This document shows positions 26,108 through 34,738 of a stretch of 64,000 bases of DNA, piece by piece (within the stretch, counting starts at the first letter, position 1; every line of letters starts with the position of its first letter). Origin of the DNA: Bacteroidales bacterium (GTDB taxonomy: Bacteria; Bacteroidota; Bacteroidia; Bacteroidales; UBA932). The DNA lies in assembly GCA_017464245.1 (NCBI GenBank), contig JAFUDV010000013.1, positions 1 to 64,000 on the forward strand, written 5' to 3'. The position numbers were made by a program, and so were the translations under genes. A model generated the notes under the pieces. It saw only the letters and a list, made by a program, of their open reading frames with translations. It was not told the DNA's origin and searched no databases.

Positions 26108-26147
26108 CGTCCGCTGGCACGCCCTTTGCGCGTGTCCTTCCCCGGAT

Positions 26148-27785
26148 ATGAAAAGAACAAGATATGCCCTCGCGGCCCTTGCAGCCGCCCTTTTAGCCAC
26201 CTCCGCCGCCTCCGCGCAGTCCAAGAGTTTCTCCCTGGGAAAATGGGTGGAACTCCATAACGCCATCCTCAAGGAACTCAACCGTTCGTATGTCGATTCC
26301 CTGGACGTCGGCCGGATCGAGCGGGAAGGCGTGGACGCCATGCTGGAGGCCCTGGACCCTTATACTGTCTATGTTCCCGAAGAGGAGCAGGAGGACTTCC
26401 AGATGATGCTCTCCAACACCTATGGCGGTATCGGCGCCGTCATCTACAAGCCGGACAAGGACGGCAACGTCATGATCAACGAGCCGTATGCCGGTTCGCC
26501 GGCGGCGAAGGCCGGCCTCGTGTGCGGTGACGAGATCGAGACCATCGACGGGGAAACCACCCACGGACTCACCTCGCAGGAGTGTTCCGACAAGATGCGC
26601 GGCAAGCCCGGCACTCAGGTCGTGTTCCGCGTGAAGAAACTCCGTGCAGGGGCGACGTGGAAAGCGGGGGAGACCATCGACGTGACGGTCACCCGCGAGC
26701 GCATCGCCCTTCCTTCCGTGGAGTATGTGGGCATGCTGGACGACAGTGACGGCTACATCCTCCTGACCAAGTTCACCGAGGGGGTGGGCCAGGGCATCCG
26801 TGACGGCTACAACACGCTCAAGGCGCAGGGAATGAAGCGCCTGGTGCTGGATCTCCGCAGCAACGGCGGCGGTGTGCTGAGCGAGGCCGTGAACATCGTC
26901 TCCCTGTTCGTCCCCAAGGGCTCCGTGGTCGTGACTTCCAAGGGGAAGGCCAATGGCTCCGTGCAGGAGTACAAGACCACGGCCGATCCCGTGGACCTGG
27001 ACATCCCGATCGTCGTGCTGGTGGATTCCGGATCGGCATCGGCTTCGGAAATCGTCTCCGGCGCCCTGCAGGACCTGGACCGCGCCACCATCATCGGCAC
27101 CCGCACCTACGGGAAGGGACTGGTGCAGAGCATCCGTCCGCTGCCGTATGACGGCCAGTTGAAGGTGACCACCGCCAAGTATTATACGCCCTCCGGCCGC
27201 TGCGTGCAGGCCATCGACTACAGCCACCGCAACGAGGACGGCAGCGTGGGCCATATCCCGGATTCCCTGACCCACGAATTCAAGACCCTGCACGGCCGTA
27301 CGGTCCGGGACGGCGGCGGCATCACCCCCGACTTCGAGGTGAAGGGCCACAAGTATTCCCGCCTGACCTACTCCCTCGTCCTGAACGGGATCGTGGACCA
27401 GTATGCGATGAAGTATGTGCGGGAACATGAGGCGCTTCCGTCCGTGGAGGACTTCCACTTCGACGCTTACGACGACTTCGTCGCCTTCGCGAAGGACAAG
27501 GAGTTCGACTACCGTTCCTCCGCCCGCGCCCTCTTTGACGAGATGAAGAAGACCCTTGCCGAGGACGGCCTGACCGAGACGATGTCCGCCGAACTCGGAG
27601 CCCTGGAGAAATCCCTGGACATGGACAAGGAAACCTTCCTGCGGCTCAAGAAGGATGAGATCGTCCCGTTCATCGAGGAGGAGATCGCCGTCCGCTGCTG
27701 GTTCCAGCAGGCCGGCATCAAGGTCCGGCTCCGTTACGATGACCAGTTGAAGGAAGCCCTTACAAAGCCGGCAATTACCTGGTAG
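26148..27785 (+). CDS. S41 C-terminal processing peptidase (CtpA-like)
   Basis: A 545-residue periplasmic serine protease with signal peptide MKRTRYALAALAAALLATSAASAQ cut near residue 23. A PDZ domain is at about 92-180 (GGIGAVIY, AGSPAAKAGLVCGD), followed by the S41 core: LVLDLRSNGGG, the nucleophile serine within GSASASE (295-301), and the general base Lys323 in YGKG. These proteases cleave proteins near exposed C-termini in envelope quality control. The gene ends one base before the convergent regulator gene; a 10-base palindrome AACCCGGGTT covers 27789-27798. Confidence 0.92.
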   Translation: MKRTRYALAALAAALLATSAASAQSKSFSLGKWVELHNAILKELNRSYVDSLDVGRIEREGVDAMLEALDPYTVYVPEEEQEDFQMMLSNTYGGIGAVIYKPDKDGNVMINEPYAGSPAAKAGLVCGDEIETIDGETTHGLTSQECSDKMRGKPGTQVVFRVKKLRAGATWKAGETIDVTVTRERIALPSVEYVGMLDDSDGYILLTKFTEGVGQGIRDGYNTLKAQGMKRLVLDLRSNGGGVLSEAVNIVSLFVPKGSVVVTSKGKANGSVQEYKTTADPVDLDIPIVVLVDSGSASASEIVSGALQDLDRATIIGTRTYGKGLVQSIRPLPYDGQLKVTTAKYYTPSGRCVQAIDYSHRNEDGSVGHIPDSLTHEFKTLHGRTVRDGGGITPDFEVKGHKYSRLTYSLVLNGIVDQYAMKYVREHEALPSVEDFHFDAYDDFVAFAKDKEFDYRSSARALFDEMKKTLAEDGLTETMSAELGALEKSLDMDKETFLRLKKDEIVPFIEEEIAVRCWFQQAGIKVRLRYDDQLKEALTKPAITW

Positions 27786-27786
27786 C

Positions 27787-29412
27787 CTAACCCGGGTTCC
27801 CGATTTCCATCAGACGTTTTTCGAATTCGTCGCGGTCGCAGGCCGCGGCGTTTCTCGCTTTGACCCGGTAGTTGTACACCGTGGAGGGTGATTTCTTCAG
27901 GAACCGGGCGATCTGGGCCGATTCGGTGACGCCCAGGCGGATGAGGGCGAAGATGCGGAGTTCGTTCGTGAGCTTGCCGGCCGGAAGGTCCTGGCCGATC
28001 CGGGCGTCTTCCCGCAGGAGTCCGTTGAGCTGGTTTACGAAATCCGGGAACACGCCCAGGAAGGTGGCGTCGAACTTGTCGTAGAGGTCTTTCCGTTCCG
28101 TGTCGATGAATTCGTCCGACTTCAGGGCCCGGAGCAGGTTGTCCAGGTCCTTGGACTTGGCCGTGACCCGGAGCCGGGACCGGTAGCGTTCGAGGGAGTC
28201 GATGTGCTCGGAAAACATGGATAGATACCGTCCTAAATAGGTGTCCTTGAGTTGGTTGGATTCCTTGAGCCGGTCCACGTTCTCCAGAATTTCCCGCTGC
28301 ATCCGTCCAATCCGCTTCCGGTCGCGGTACAGGAGCAACAGGGCCGACCCCAGGGCGGCCAGGAACAGGACGGTGACGGCCAGGAAAGCCAGGAGCTGCC
28401 GCTGCCGGTGCTGTTCCATCTGCTCGTAGGAGTCGATGATGCCGGGCAGCGAACGGTTGATTTCGTCCAGTGCCACGCGGGCGTCGGCCAGGGTGGCGTC
28501 TTCGTAGGCCGTGACGATGTAATTGTAGGCCCGCTTGAGGTCGCCCCGTCCGTTGAGGAGGTTGGAAAGGCGGATCAGGGACCGGGAGGCCTTGACCGGG
28601 GCCAGCTGGTCATATCGGGCGCTGACGGCATAATGCAGGAGTTCGTTGTCCTCGTCGCCCTCCTCCCGGTATGTCTTCGCCATCCAGTAGTGGAGGATGG
28701 CCTTGTCCTGGATGGAGAGGCCGGCTTCCCTGCGGAGATGCTCCGACAGCATCTCCCGGGCCTGCTCCGGGTGACCGTTCTCGATTTCGATGTCGGCAAT
28801 GACCGTATAATAATCCAGCATGTCCTCCGTGAGGGCCGCGCGGCTGCGTTGCTGGTACAGCATTTCCTCCGCCCGGTATTGGCCGGACAGGACGCTGTCC
28901 TTCGCCGTCAGGGCCAGGCCGTGGTAGATGGAATTGAGCGTCTGGTTGCAAGTCGCCTGCAGCCGGGCCGACCGGACGGAGGCCGTGTCGGCGGCGTTGA
29001 CCACTTCGAGCGCTTCATAGTACATGCCGGATGTCAGATACCGCTGGGCGAGGTCCAGGGCGGCATCGAGCCGGAGGAGCGCGTCGCCCGTCTCCGCCGC
29101 AATCCGCTCTTTCCTGTGGGCATAGGCGAGCGCGGAATCCAGGTCGTACTTGAAATACTCGTCGAAGAGCCGGTCGCAGAGCCGGTATCTGGAAACGGGC
29201 TCCGTCGCGCGGGCGAAGGCGGCCCGCAGCGTGTCGGTCCGTCCGTTTTTCTGCCGTTCGATTTCCTTCCTGTCGGCCAGGGTGTTGTCCAGCTCCAGCA
29301 GGGCGGTTTCCCAGGAAGGGGAATCCTTCCCGTCCTTCTGGCAGGAAGGGAGCAGCAGGAGCAGGAGTCCCGGAAGTGAGAACAGGATGGTTCGGAGCAT
29401 GGAGAGGCGCAT
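27787..29412 (-). CDS. Membrane-spanning TPR/HTH transcriptional regulator (DUF6377-like)
   Basis: Chosen start MRLSMLRT gives 541 residues; MLRTILF four codons later is equally possible. The N-terminus is a signal-like hydrophobic stretch ending LLPSC. A helical, TPR-like region follows, then a transmembrane helix (LLAFLAVTVLFLAALGSALLLL, read in parts), a coiled coil, and a C-terminal region with a helix-turn-helix (VTESAQIARFLKKSPSTVYNYR). This layout matches regulators commonly found beside SusCD loci: a periplasmic sensor and a cytoplasmic DNA-binding end. It is divergent from SusC, so it probably controls the nine-gene operon. The ligand is unknown. Confidence 0.8.
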   Translation of the reverse strand: MRLSMLRTILFSLPGLLLLLLPSCQKDGKDSPSWETALLELDNTLADRKEIERQKNGRTDTLRAAFARATEPVSRYRLCDRLFDEYFKYDLDSALAYAHRKERIAAETGDALLRLDAALDLAQRYLTSGMYYEALEVVNAADTASVRSARLQATCNQTLNSIYHGLALTAKDSVLSGQYRAEEMLYQQRSRAALTEDMLDYYTVIADIEIENGHPEQAREMLSEHLRREAGLSIQDKAILHYWMAKTYREEGDEDNELLHYAVSARYDQLAPVKASRSLIRLSNLLNGRGDLKRAYNYIVTAYEDATLADARVALDEINRSLPGIIDSYEQMEQHRQRQLLAFLAVTVLFLAALGSALLLLYRDRKRIGRMQREILENVDRLKESNQLKDTYLGRYLSMFSEHIDSLERYRSRLRVTAKSKDLDNLLRALKSDEFIDTERKDLYDKFDATFLGVFPDFVNQLNGLLREDARIGQDLPAGKLTNELRIFALIRLGVTESAQIARFLKKSPSTVYNYRVKARNAAACDRDEFEKRLMEIGNPG

Positions 29413-29430
29413 AATGTGTCGTTTCTCCTG

Positions 29431-29438
29431 CAAATTTA
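29431..29438 (-). promoter_or_regulatory. Promoter -7 box of the regulator gene
   Basis: Minus-strand TAAATTTG, 19 bases before the chosen start at 29412; this also argues against starts further upstream. Confidence 0.65.
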
Positions 29439-29556
29439 GGGAATCCTTCTGGAAAAACCATTTTAAGGGACTACTATTTTTGTTTTGGGCATCCTTTTTT
29501 AATTGATTGATTGCAAGGGGCTTATATTGATAAAAGCTGCTTTTTTTATCTACTAA

Positions 29557-29624
29557 TTCAAAATCCAAAAGGACAAAACCGGGCTTTGTTGATTATATTT
29601 GTAAAAGAAAGGCCGGATTTTGAA
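29557..29624. promoter_or_regulatory. 10-bp inverted repeat bracketing the susC promoter
   Basis: TTCAAAATCC at 29557-29566 is the exact reverse complement of GGATTTTGAA at 29615-29624. The arms bracket the susC -7 box (29594-29601), 48 bases apart. The surrounding 29440-29656 is AT-rich and holds no gene. It is a candidate site for the divergent regulator. Confidence 0.5.
29594..29601 (+). promoter_or_regulatory. Promoter -7 box of the SusCD phosphoglycan operon
   Basis: TATATTTG fits TAnnTTTG; the susC ATG is 56 bases further, giving a leader of about 50 bases. Confidence 0.6.
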
Positions 29625-29656
29625 AAATCTTTAATAACACTCAAATAATCCATCGT

Positions 29657-32600
29657 ATGTTCCTAAAAAAACTGTTCAGCATGTCGGTGGCGTTCCTCAT
29701 CGGAATCGCCGCCCCGATGGGCATCCATGCCCAGACTTTGACAGTGCGGGGAACCGTTTCGGATGCCGGCGGCCCGGTTTCCGGGGCGGTTGTGATGTCG
29801 GGCGGAGCCCACGCGGTGACGGACTTGGACGGCAACTATTCCATCCATGTGCCCGCTCAGGCCGTCCTGGAGGTTTCCTGCCTCGGCTACACGTCGCAGC
29901 AGGTTCCCGTGAACGGCCGTTCCCGCGTGGACATTGTCCTGAGCGAAGACAGCACCCTCCTGGATGATGCGGTCGTCGTCGGTTACGGTACCCAGAAGAA
30001 GGCTAACCTCACGGGCGCCGTGTCCGTGGTGAAGTCCGACGACCTCAAGGACCGTCCCGCCCTGGACGTGGGCCATATGCTGCAGGGCACCGTTCCGGGC
30101 CTGAACATCACCTCCGGTTCCGGTCGTCCCGGCCAGGCCGCCTCCCTGAACATCCGCGGTTGGAACTCCATCAACGGAGGCAGCCCGCTGGTGCTCATCG
30201 ACGGCGTGGAAGGGGATATCCAATACCTGAATCCGGTCGATGTGGAGAGCATCTCCGTCATCAAGGACGCCGCTGCGGCGGCCATCTACGGCGCCCGCGG
30301 ATCGGCCGGCGTGATCCTCGTGACCACCAAGATCGGCAGCCGGGAGAAGGAAGGTCGTGCCAAGGTGACCTACAGCGGCCGCTTCGGCGTCACGGCGCCG
30401 ACCAACAGCACCGACTACGAGACGCGCGGCTATGACTCCGTGTATCTGAACAACCTCTTCTGGGGCACCTACAGCCCGGGCACCAAGTATGCCAACTACA
30501 CCGACGAAGACATGCAGCAGCTGTGGATCCGGCGGAACGACGTGGTGGAGAACCCGGAACGCCCCTGGGTCGTGATCACCCAGGAGAATGGCCAGGACGT
30601 CTATAACTATTATGCCAACACGGACTGGTGGCATGTGTTGTACAACGACATCAAGCCCACCACCAGCCACACCATCTCCGCCAGCGGCGCCACCAAGCAT
30701 GTGAGCTATCTGGTATCCGGTGGCTACACCTACGAGCAGGGCATGTTCAAGGAGAAGCCCGATAACTATACGCGCGTGAACCTGCGCGCGAAGATCGCCT
30801 TCGACGTGACCGACTGGCTGCGGATCGGCTCCAACACGAGCTACTTCAACAGCTCCTACTTCTATCCGGGCCAGGGCGGCATCAACAACAACTTCGCCAA
30901 GAGTTCCGCCCATGCGCTGGCCAGCTTCCCGGCCGCCAACCCGGACGGCTCGACGCTCTATCAGACCAAGTACAACGGTTACACCGTGATGGACGGCCTG
31001 CTGATGCTCCTTGCCGAGGACAATTTCAACGAGGACAAGGTGGACAACCTGAGCGAGACCGTGGATTTCACCCTGAAGCCGTTCAGGGGATTCACCGTCA
31101 AGGGTGACTACACGTACACGCTCAAGTACAACCGCTACATGAACCGTGCGGTGCCGGGCTACTATTCCGTCTATCCCCTGGAAATCAAGACGAAGGACGA
31201 TGCGTCCCCGTTCCAGGACAAGCTCTCGGAAAGCGCCAACACCAACATCTACCAGGCATACAACCTCTACGCCACCTACGAAAACAGCTGGAACCAGGCC
31301 CATAACTTCAAGCTGATGGCCGGTGTGAACTACGAGACACGCTGGATCAAGGACCTGGGAGCCGTGGGCTACTACCTGTATTCGACAGAACTGAACGACC
31401 AGAACCTGATCGGTGCCGATCCCAACGATCCCGACGGCAAGAAGCGGATGGAAACCTCCGGCGGCCAGAACGAGTACAAACTGGCCGGTTACTTCGCCCG
31501 TCTGAACTATGACTACAAGGGCCGGTACCTGCTGGAACTGAACGGCCGCTACGACGGTTCCTCCCGCTTCCTCCGCGGCAGCCGCTGGGTGTTCTCCCCG
31601 TCCGCTTCCCTGGGTTGGAGAGTCTCCGAAGAGCCTTTCTTCGCACCCCTGCGGAGCTGGTGGGACAACTTCAAGGTCCGCTTCTCCTACGGCCAACTGG
31701 GCAACCAGCAGATGAGCTCCTACTATCCGGCCATCCGCACCGTATCCACCAGCGGCAAGTCCTCCTACCTGCTGGGAGGGGCGAACCTGCCGCAGGCCTC
31801 CCTGTCGGCCCCGGTTTCCTCCGGCCTCACCTGGGAGCGCTCCATCCAGAGCAACCTGGGCGTGGACCTCGCCTTCCTGGGGAACCGCCTGGAACTGAGC
31901 GCCGAAGGTTATATCCGTGACACCAAGGATATGCTTACCGCCGGCGAACCCCTGCCCGCCGTGTACGGCGCTTCCACCCCGCAGGAGAACACAGCCGACC
32001 TGCGGACCAAGGGCTATGAAATCACCCTTGCCTGGCGGGATTCCTTCAAACTGGGGTCCGACGCCTTCCATTACGGGGCGAGCGTCGTCTTCTCCGACTA
32101 CGTATCCCACATCACCCGGTTCAACAACCCCGACAAGCTCTTTGCGAAGACCTACTGGGTGGGACAGAAGTACGGCGACATCTGGGGTTACCACATCGAC
32201 GGCCTGTTCGCCACCGATGAGGAGGCGAAGAGCTATGCCGTGGACCAGAGCAAGGTGAACGACGCGCAGATCTTCCCGAACGGCCTCTTCGCCGGCGACA
32301 TGAAGTTCGCCGACCTGGACGGTGACGGCGCCATCAACAAGGGCGCGGAGAAAGTGGGGGACAGCGGCGACTGGCAGATCATCGGCAACAGCCAGCCGCG
32401 CTACAACTACGGCGTGAACCTGAACGCCTCCTGGCTGGGCTTTGATCTGGCCGTGTTCTTCCAGGGCATCGGGCATATGGACTGGTATCCGGCGGCGGAC
32501 GCCCGCAATTTCTGGGGCCCCTATGCCCGTCCGTACATGACCTTCATTCCCAAGAACTTCCTGAACGACTGCTGGAGCGAGGAGAATCCCGACGCCTACT

Positions 32601-32911
32601 TCCCGCGTCCGCGCGGCTATGTCGCCATGAACGCCAACCGTCCGCTGGGCGTGGTGAACGACCGCTATCTCCAGAACATCGGCTACCTGCGGCTGAAGAA
32701 CCTCACCTTCGGCTACACCCTTCCCGAGAACCTTACCCGGAAGATATCCATCTCCAGGCTTCGTGTGTATTTTACGGGAGAAAACCTCTTCTACTGGGCG
32801 CCCGGCCTGCACGGAAACTATATCGATCCTGAAATGGCCATGACGAACGGCAACATGCGCATCTATCCCTGGCAGAAAAGCTTCGTCTTCGGCATTGATA
32901 TAACCCTCTGA
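29657..32911 (+). CDS. SusC-like TonB-dependent outer-membrane transporter
   Basis: A 1084-residue SusC/RagA-type transporter that imports oligosaccharides through the outer membrane with energy from TonB. A signal peptide ends at GIHA (residue 25). A carboxypeptidase-regulatory-like domain (about 28-103) precedes the plug domain, whose family marks include VVVGYGTQKKANLTGAV, LQGTVPGLNI, LNIRGWNSINGGSPLVLIDG and IYGARGSAGVILVTTK. The 22-strand barrel fills the rest. No anti-sigma-interacting N-terminal extension is present, so control by the adjacent membrane-spanning regulator is more likely. The stop shares one base with the SusD start. Confidence 0.95.
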   Translation: MFLKKLFSMSVAFLIGIAAPMGIHAQTLTVRGTVSDAGGPVSGAVVMSGGAHAVTDLDGNYSIHVPAQAVLEVSCLGYTSQQVPVNGRSRVDIVLSEDSTLLDDAVVVGYGTQKKANLTGAVSVVKSDDLKDRPALDVGHMLQGTVPGLNITSGSGRPGQAASLNIRGWNSINGGSPLVLIDGVEGDIQYLNPVDVESISVIKDAAAAAIYGARGSAGVILVTTKIGSREKEGRAKVTYSGRFGVTAPTNSTDYETRGYDSVYLNNLFWGTYSPGTKYANYTDEDMQQLWIRRNDVVENPERPWVVITQENGQDVYNYYANTDWWHVLYNDIKPTTSHTISASGATKHVSYLVSGGYTYEQGMFKEKPDNYTRVNLRAKIAFDVTDWLRIGSNTSYFNSSYFYPGQGGINNNFAKSSAHALASFPAANPDGSTLYQTKYNGYTVMDGLLMLLAEDNFNEDKVDNLSETVDFTLKPFRGFTVKGDYTYTLKYNRYMNRAVPGYYSVYPLEIKTKDDASPFQDKLSESANTNIYQAYNLYATYENSWNQAHNFKLMAGVNYETRWIKDLGAVGYYLYSTELNDQNLIGADPNDPDGKKRMETSGGQNEYKLAGYFARLNYDYKGRYLLELNGRYDGSSRFLRGSRWVFSPSASLGWRVSEEPFFAPLRSWWDNFKVRFSYGQLGNQQMSSYYPAIRTVSTSGKSSYLLGGANLPQASLSAPVSSGLTWERSIQSNLGVDLAFLGNRLELSAEGYIRDTKDMLTAGEPLPAVYGASTPQENTADLRTKGYEITLAWRDSFKLGSDAFHYGASVVFSDYVSHITRFNNPDKLFAKTYWVGQKYGDIWGYHIDGLFATDEEAKSYAVDQSKVNDAQIFPNGLFAGDMKFADLDGDGAINKGAEKVGDSGDWQIIGNSQPRYNYGVNLNASWLGFDLAVFFQGIGHMDWYPAADARNFWGPYARPYMTFIPKNFLNDCWSEENPDAYFPRPRGYVAMNANRPLGVVNDRYLQNIGYLRLKNLTFGYTLPENLTRKISISRLRVYFTGENLFYWAPGLHGNYIDPEMAMTNGNMRIYPWQKSFVFGIDITL

Positions 32912-34725
32912 TGAATCTTGCGATGAAAAAGATATTCATTCCCATCCTGATGCTCCTGGCCGGATTCGTCTTCACCGGCTGTGACGACCTGTTGGACGCC
33001 GTGCCCAAGGACCGGCTGTCCGGGGACACTTTCTTCAAGAGCGAGAGTGAGCTCCAGGCCTATTCCATCGGCTTCTACGAACTCTTTCCCTCCACGGACC
33101 TGTATGTCGCCAACGACGACCACTTCACCCAGAACAACATGTCCAACGAGGGCATGGGCAAGCGGACGATTCCGGCCAGCGGCAGCGGCTGGAGCTGGAC
33201 GGCCCTCCGCAACATCAATACGCTGCTGGAGAACATCGGCAACTGCCCGGACGAGCAGGTCCGCGTCAAATACGAGGCGCTCGCCCGCTTCTTCCGCGCC
33301 TACTTCTATTTCGCCAAGGTCAAACGCTTCGGCGACGTCCCGTGGTATGACAAACCCGTCGGTTCCACGGACACCGAACTGCTCAACAAACCCCGTGACA
33401 GCCGCGAGCTGATCGTGGACAAGATGGTCGAGGACCTGGACTTCGCCATCGCGAACCTGCCCGTGGGCAAGAGCGCGTACGAGGTGACCAAGTGGACGGC
33501 GATGGCCCTGAAATCCCGGGTTCTGCTGTTTGAAGGCACTTTCCGGAAGTATCATGCCGGGGATCCCGCCCTGGCCACCCTGCCGGCCAATGCCAAGGGC
33601 TATAAGTGGTATCTGGACGAGTGTGCCAAAGTCTCCGCGGAATTCATCCAGACGAGCGGTTACGGCCTGCATTCCGGGAACGTGAACACTTGCTACCGCG
33701 AGCTGTTCACCACCATGAACGCCACCGACCTGATGGACGAAGTGATCCTCGCCCGGGACTACAACAAAGCGTACGGCGCCAGCCACAGCTCCGGCAATAC
33801 GATGACCGTCGGCTCGATGGGCTGCCCGGCCATGACCCGCAAGCTCGTGGCCAGCTACCTGATGAAGGACGGCTCCCGCTTCACCGACAAGGAGGGCTGG
33901 GAAACCATGACCTTCGGCGAAGAAACCCGGAACCGCGACCCGCGGCTGTCCCAGAGCATCCGTACTCCGGGCTACAAGCGCATGGGCCAGGAGACTTTCA
34001 CGGCGCCCGACCTGAAGGTGTCCTTCACCGGCTACCATCCGGACAAGTACGTCACGACGACGGACCAGGACTCCAACAACAACTCCGACATCGACCTGAT
34101 CATCTTCCGCGCCGCGGAAGTCCTGCTCAACTACGCCGAGGCGCTGGCCGATGCCGGCACCCTGACGCAGGCCGACCTGGACCTGTCCGTGAACAAGCTG
34201 CGTGACCGCGTGGGCATGCCCCACCTGATCCTGGCCGAAGCCAACGCCGCCCCGGACGCTTTCCTCACCGACCCGGCCTTCGGCGGCTACCAGAGCCCGG
34301 TGCTCGCCGCCGATGCCAACAAGGGCGTCATCCTGGAAATCCGCCGCGAGCGCGCCATCGAACTGTGTCAGGAAGGCCACCGCTATTATGACCTGATGCG
34401 CTGGAAGGAAGGAAAGGTTTTCGAGGCCCCCTTCTACGGGATGTATCTCCCCGGCGTGGGCGTGTACGACCTGGACGGCAATGGCACGGACGATTTCGAG
34501 GTCTATTCCGCCTCCGCCACCTCCAAGGCCGCCGTCGCAAAGAAGCTGGGCTCCGACGTCATCCTCAAGGACGGCGACTCCGGCATGATCCTGCTGCACA
34601 GCGACGTCTCCCGTTCCTGGAATGAAAACCGGGACTACCTGTATCCCATCCCCACGGACGACCGCAACCTGACGGGCGGCGCCCTGACCCAGAACCCGGG
34701 CTGGGATGACGGCTTGAAATTCTAA
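32911..34725 (+). CDS. SusD-like glycan-binding lipoprotein
   Basis: A 604-residue SusD/RagB surface lipoprotein that forms the lid on its SusC partner and binds the glycan. From the ATG at 32911 the lipobox is TGCDD with Cys24; a second ATG at 32923 gives MKKIFIPIL and is also plausible. TPR-like helices dominate, and family marks include RFFRAYFYFAKVKRFGDVPW, split across 97-116, and the C-terminal RRERAIELCQEGHRYYDLMRW. The one-base ATGA overlap with SusC indicates coupled translation. Confidence 0.95.
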   Translation: MNLAMKKIFIPILMLLAGFVFTGCDDLLDAVPKDRLSGDTFFKSESELQAYSIGFYELFPSTDLYVANDDHFTQNNMSNEGMGKRTIPASGSGWSWTALRNINTLLENIGNCPDEQVRVKYEALARFFRAYFYFAKVKRFGDVPWYDKPVGSTDTELLNKPRDSRELIVDKMVEDLDFAIANLPVGKSAYEVTKWTAMALKSRVLLFEGTFRKYHAGDPALATLPANAKGYKWYLDECAKVSAEFIQTSGYGLHSGNVNTCYRELFTTMNATDLMDEVILARDYNKAYGASHSSGNTMTVGSMGCPAMTRKLVASYLMKDGSRFTDKEGWETMTFGEETRNRDPRLSQSIRTPGYKRMGQETFTAPDLKVSFTGYHPDKYVTTTDQDSNNNSDIDLIIFRAAEVLLNYAEALADAGTLTQADLDLSVNKLRDRVGMPHLILAEANAAPDAFLTDPAFGGYQSPVLAADANKGVILEIRRERAIELCQEGHRYYDLMRWKEGKVFEAPFYGMYLPGVGVYDLDGNGTDDFEVYSASATSKAAVAKKLGSDVILKDGDSGMILLHSDVSRSWNENRDYLYPIPTDDRNLTGGALTQNPGWDDGLKF

Positions 34726-34738
34726 ACGGACCTGAAAC

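Noticed and set aside
29663..32812. 1049-residue open frame antisense to SusC
   Set aside because: No motifs, composition of a shadow frame, and fully covered by an unmistakable SusC gene.
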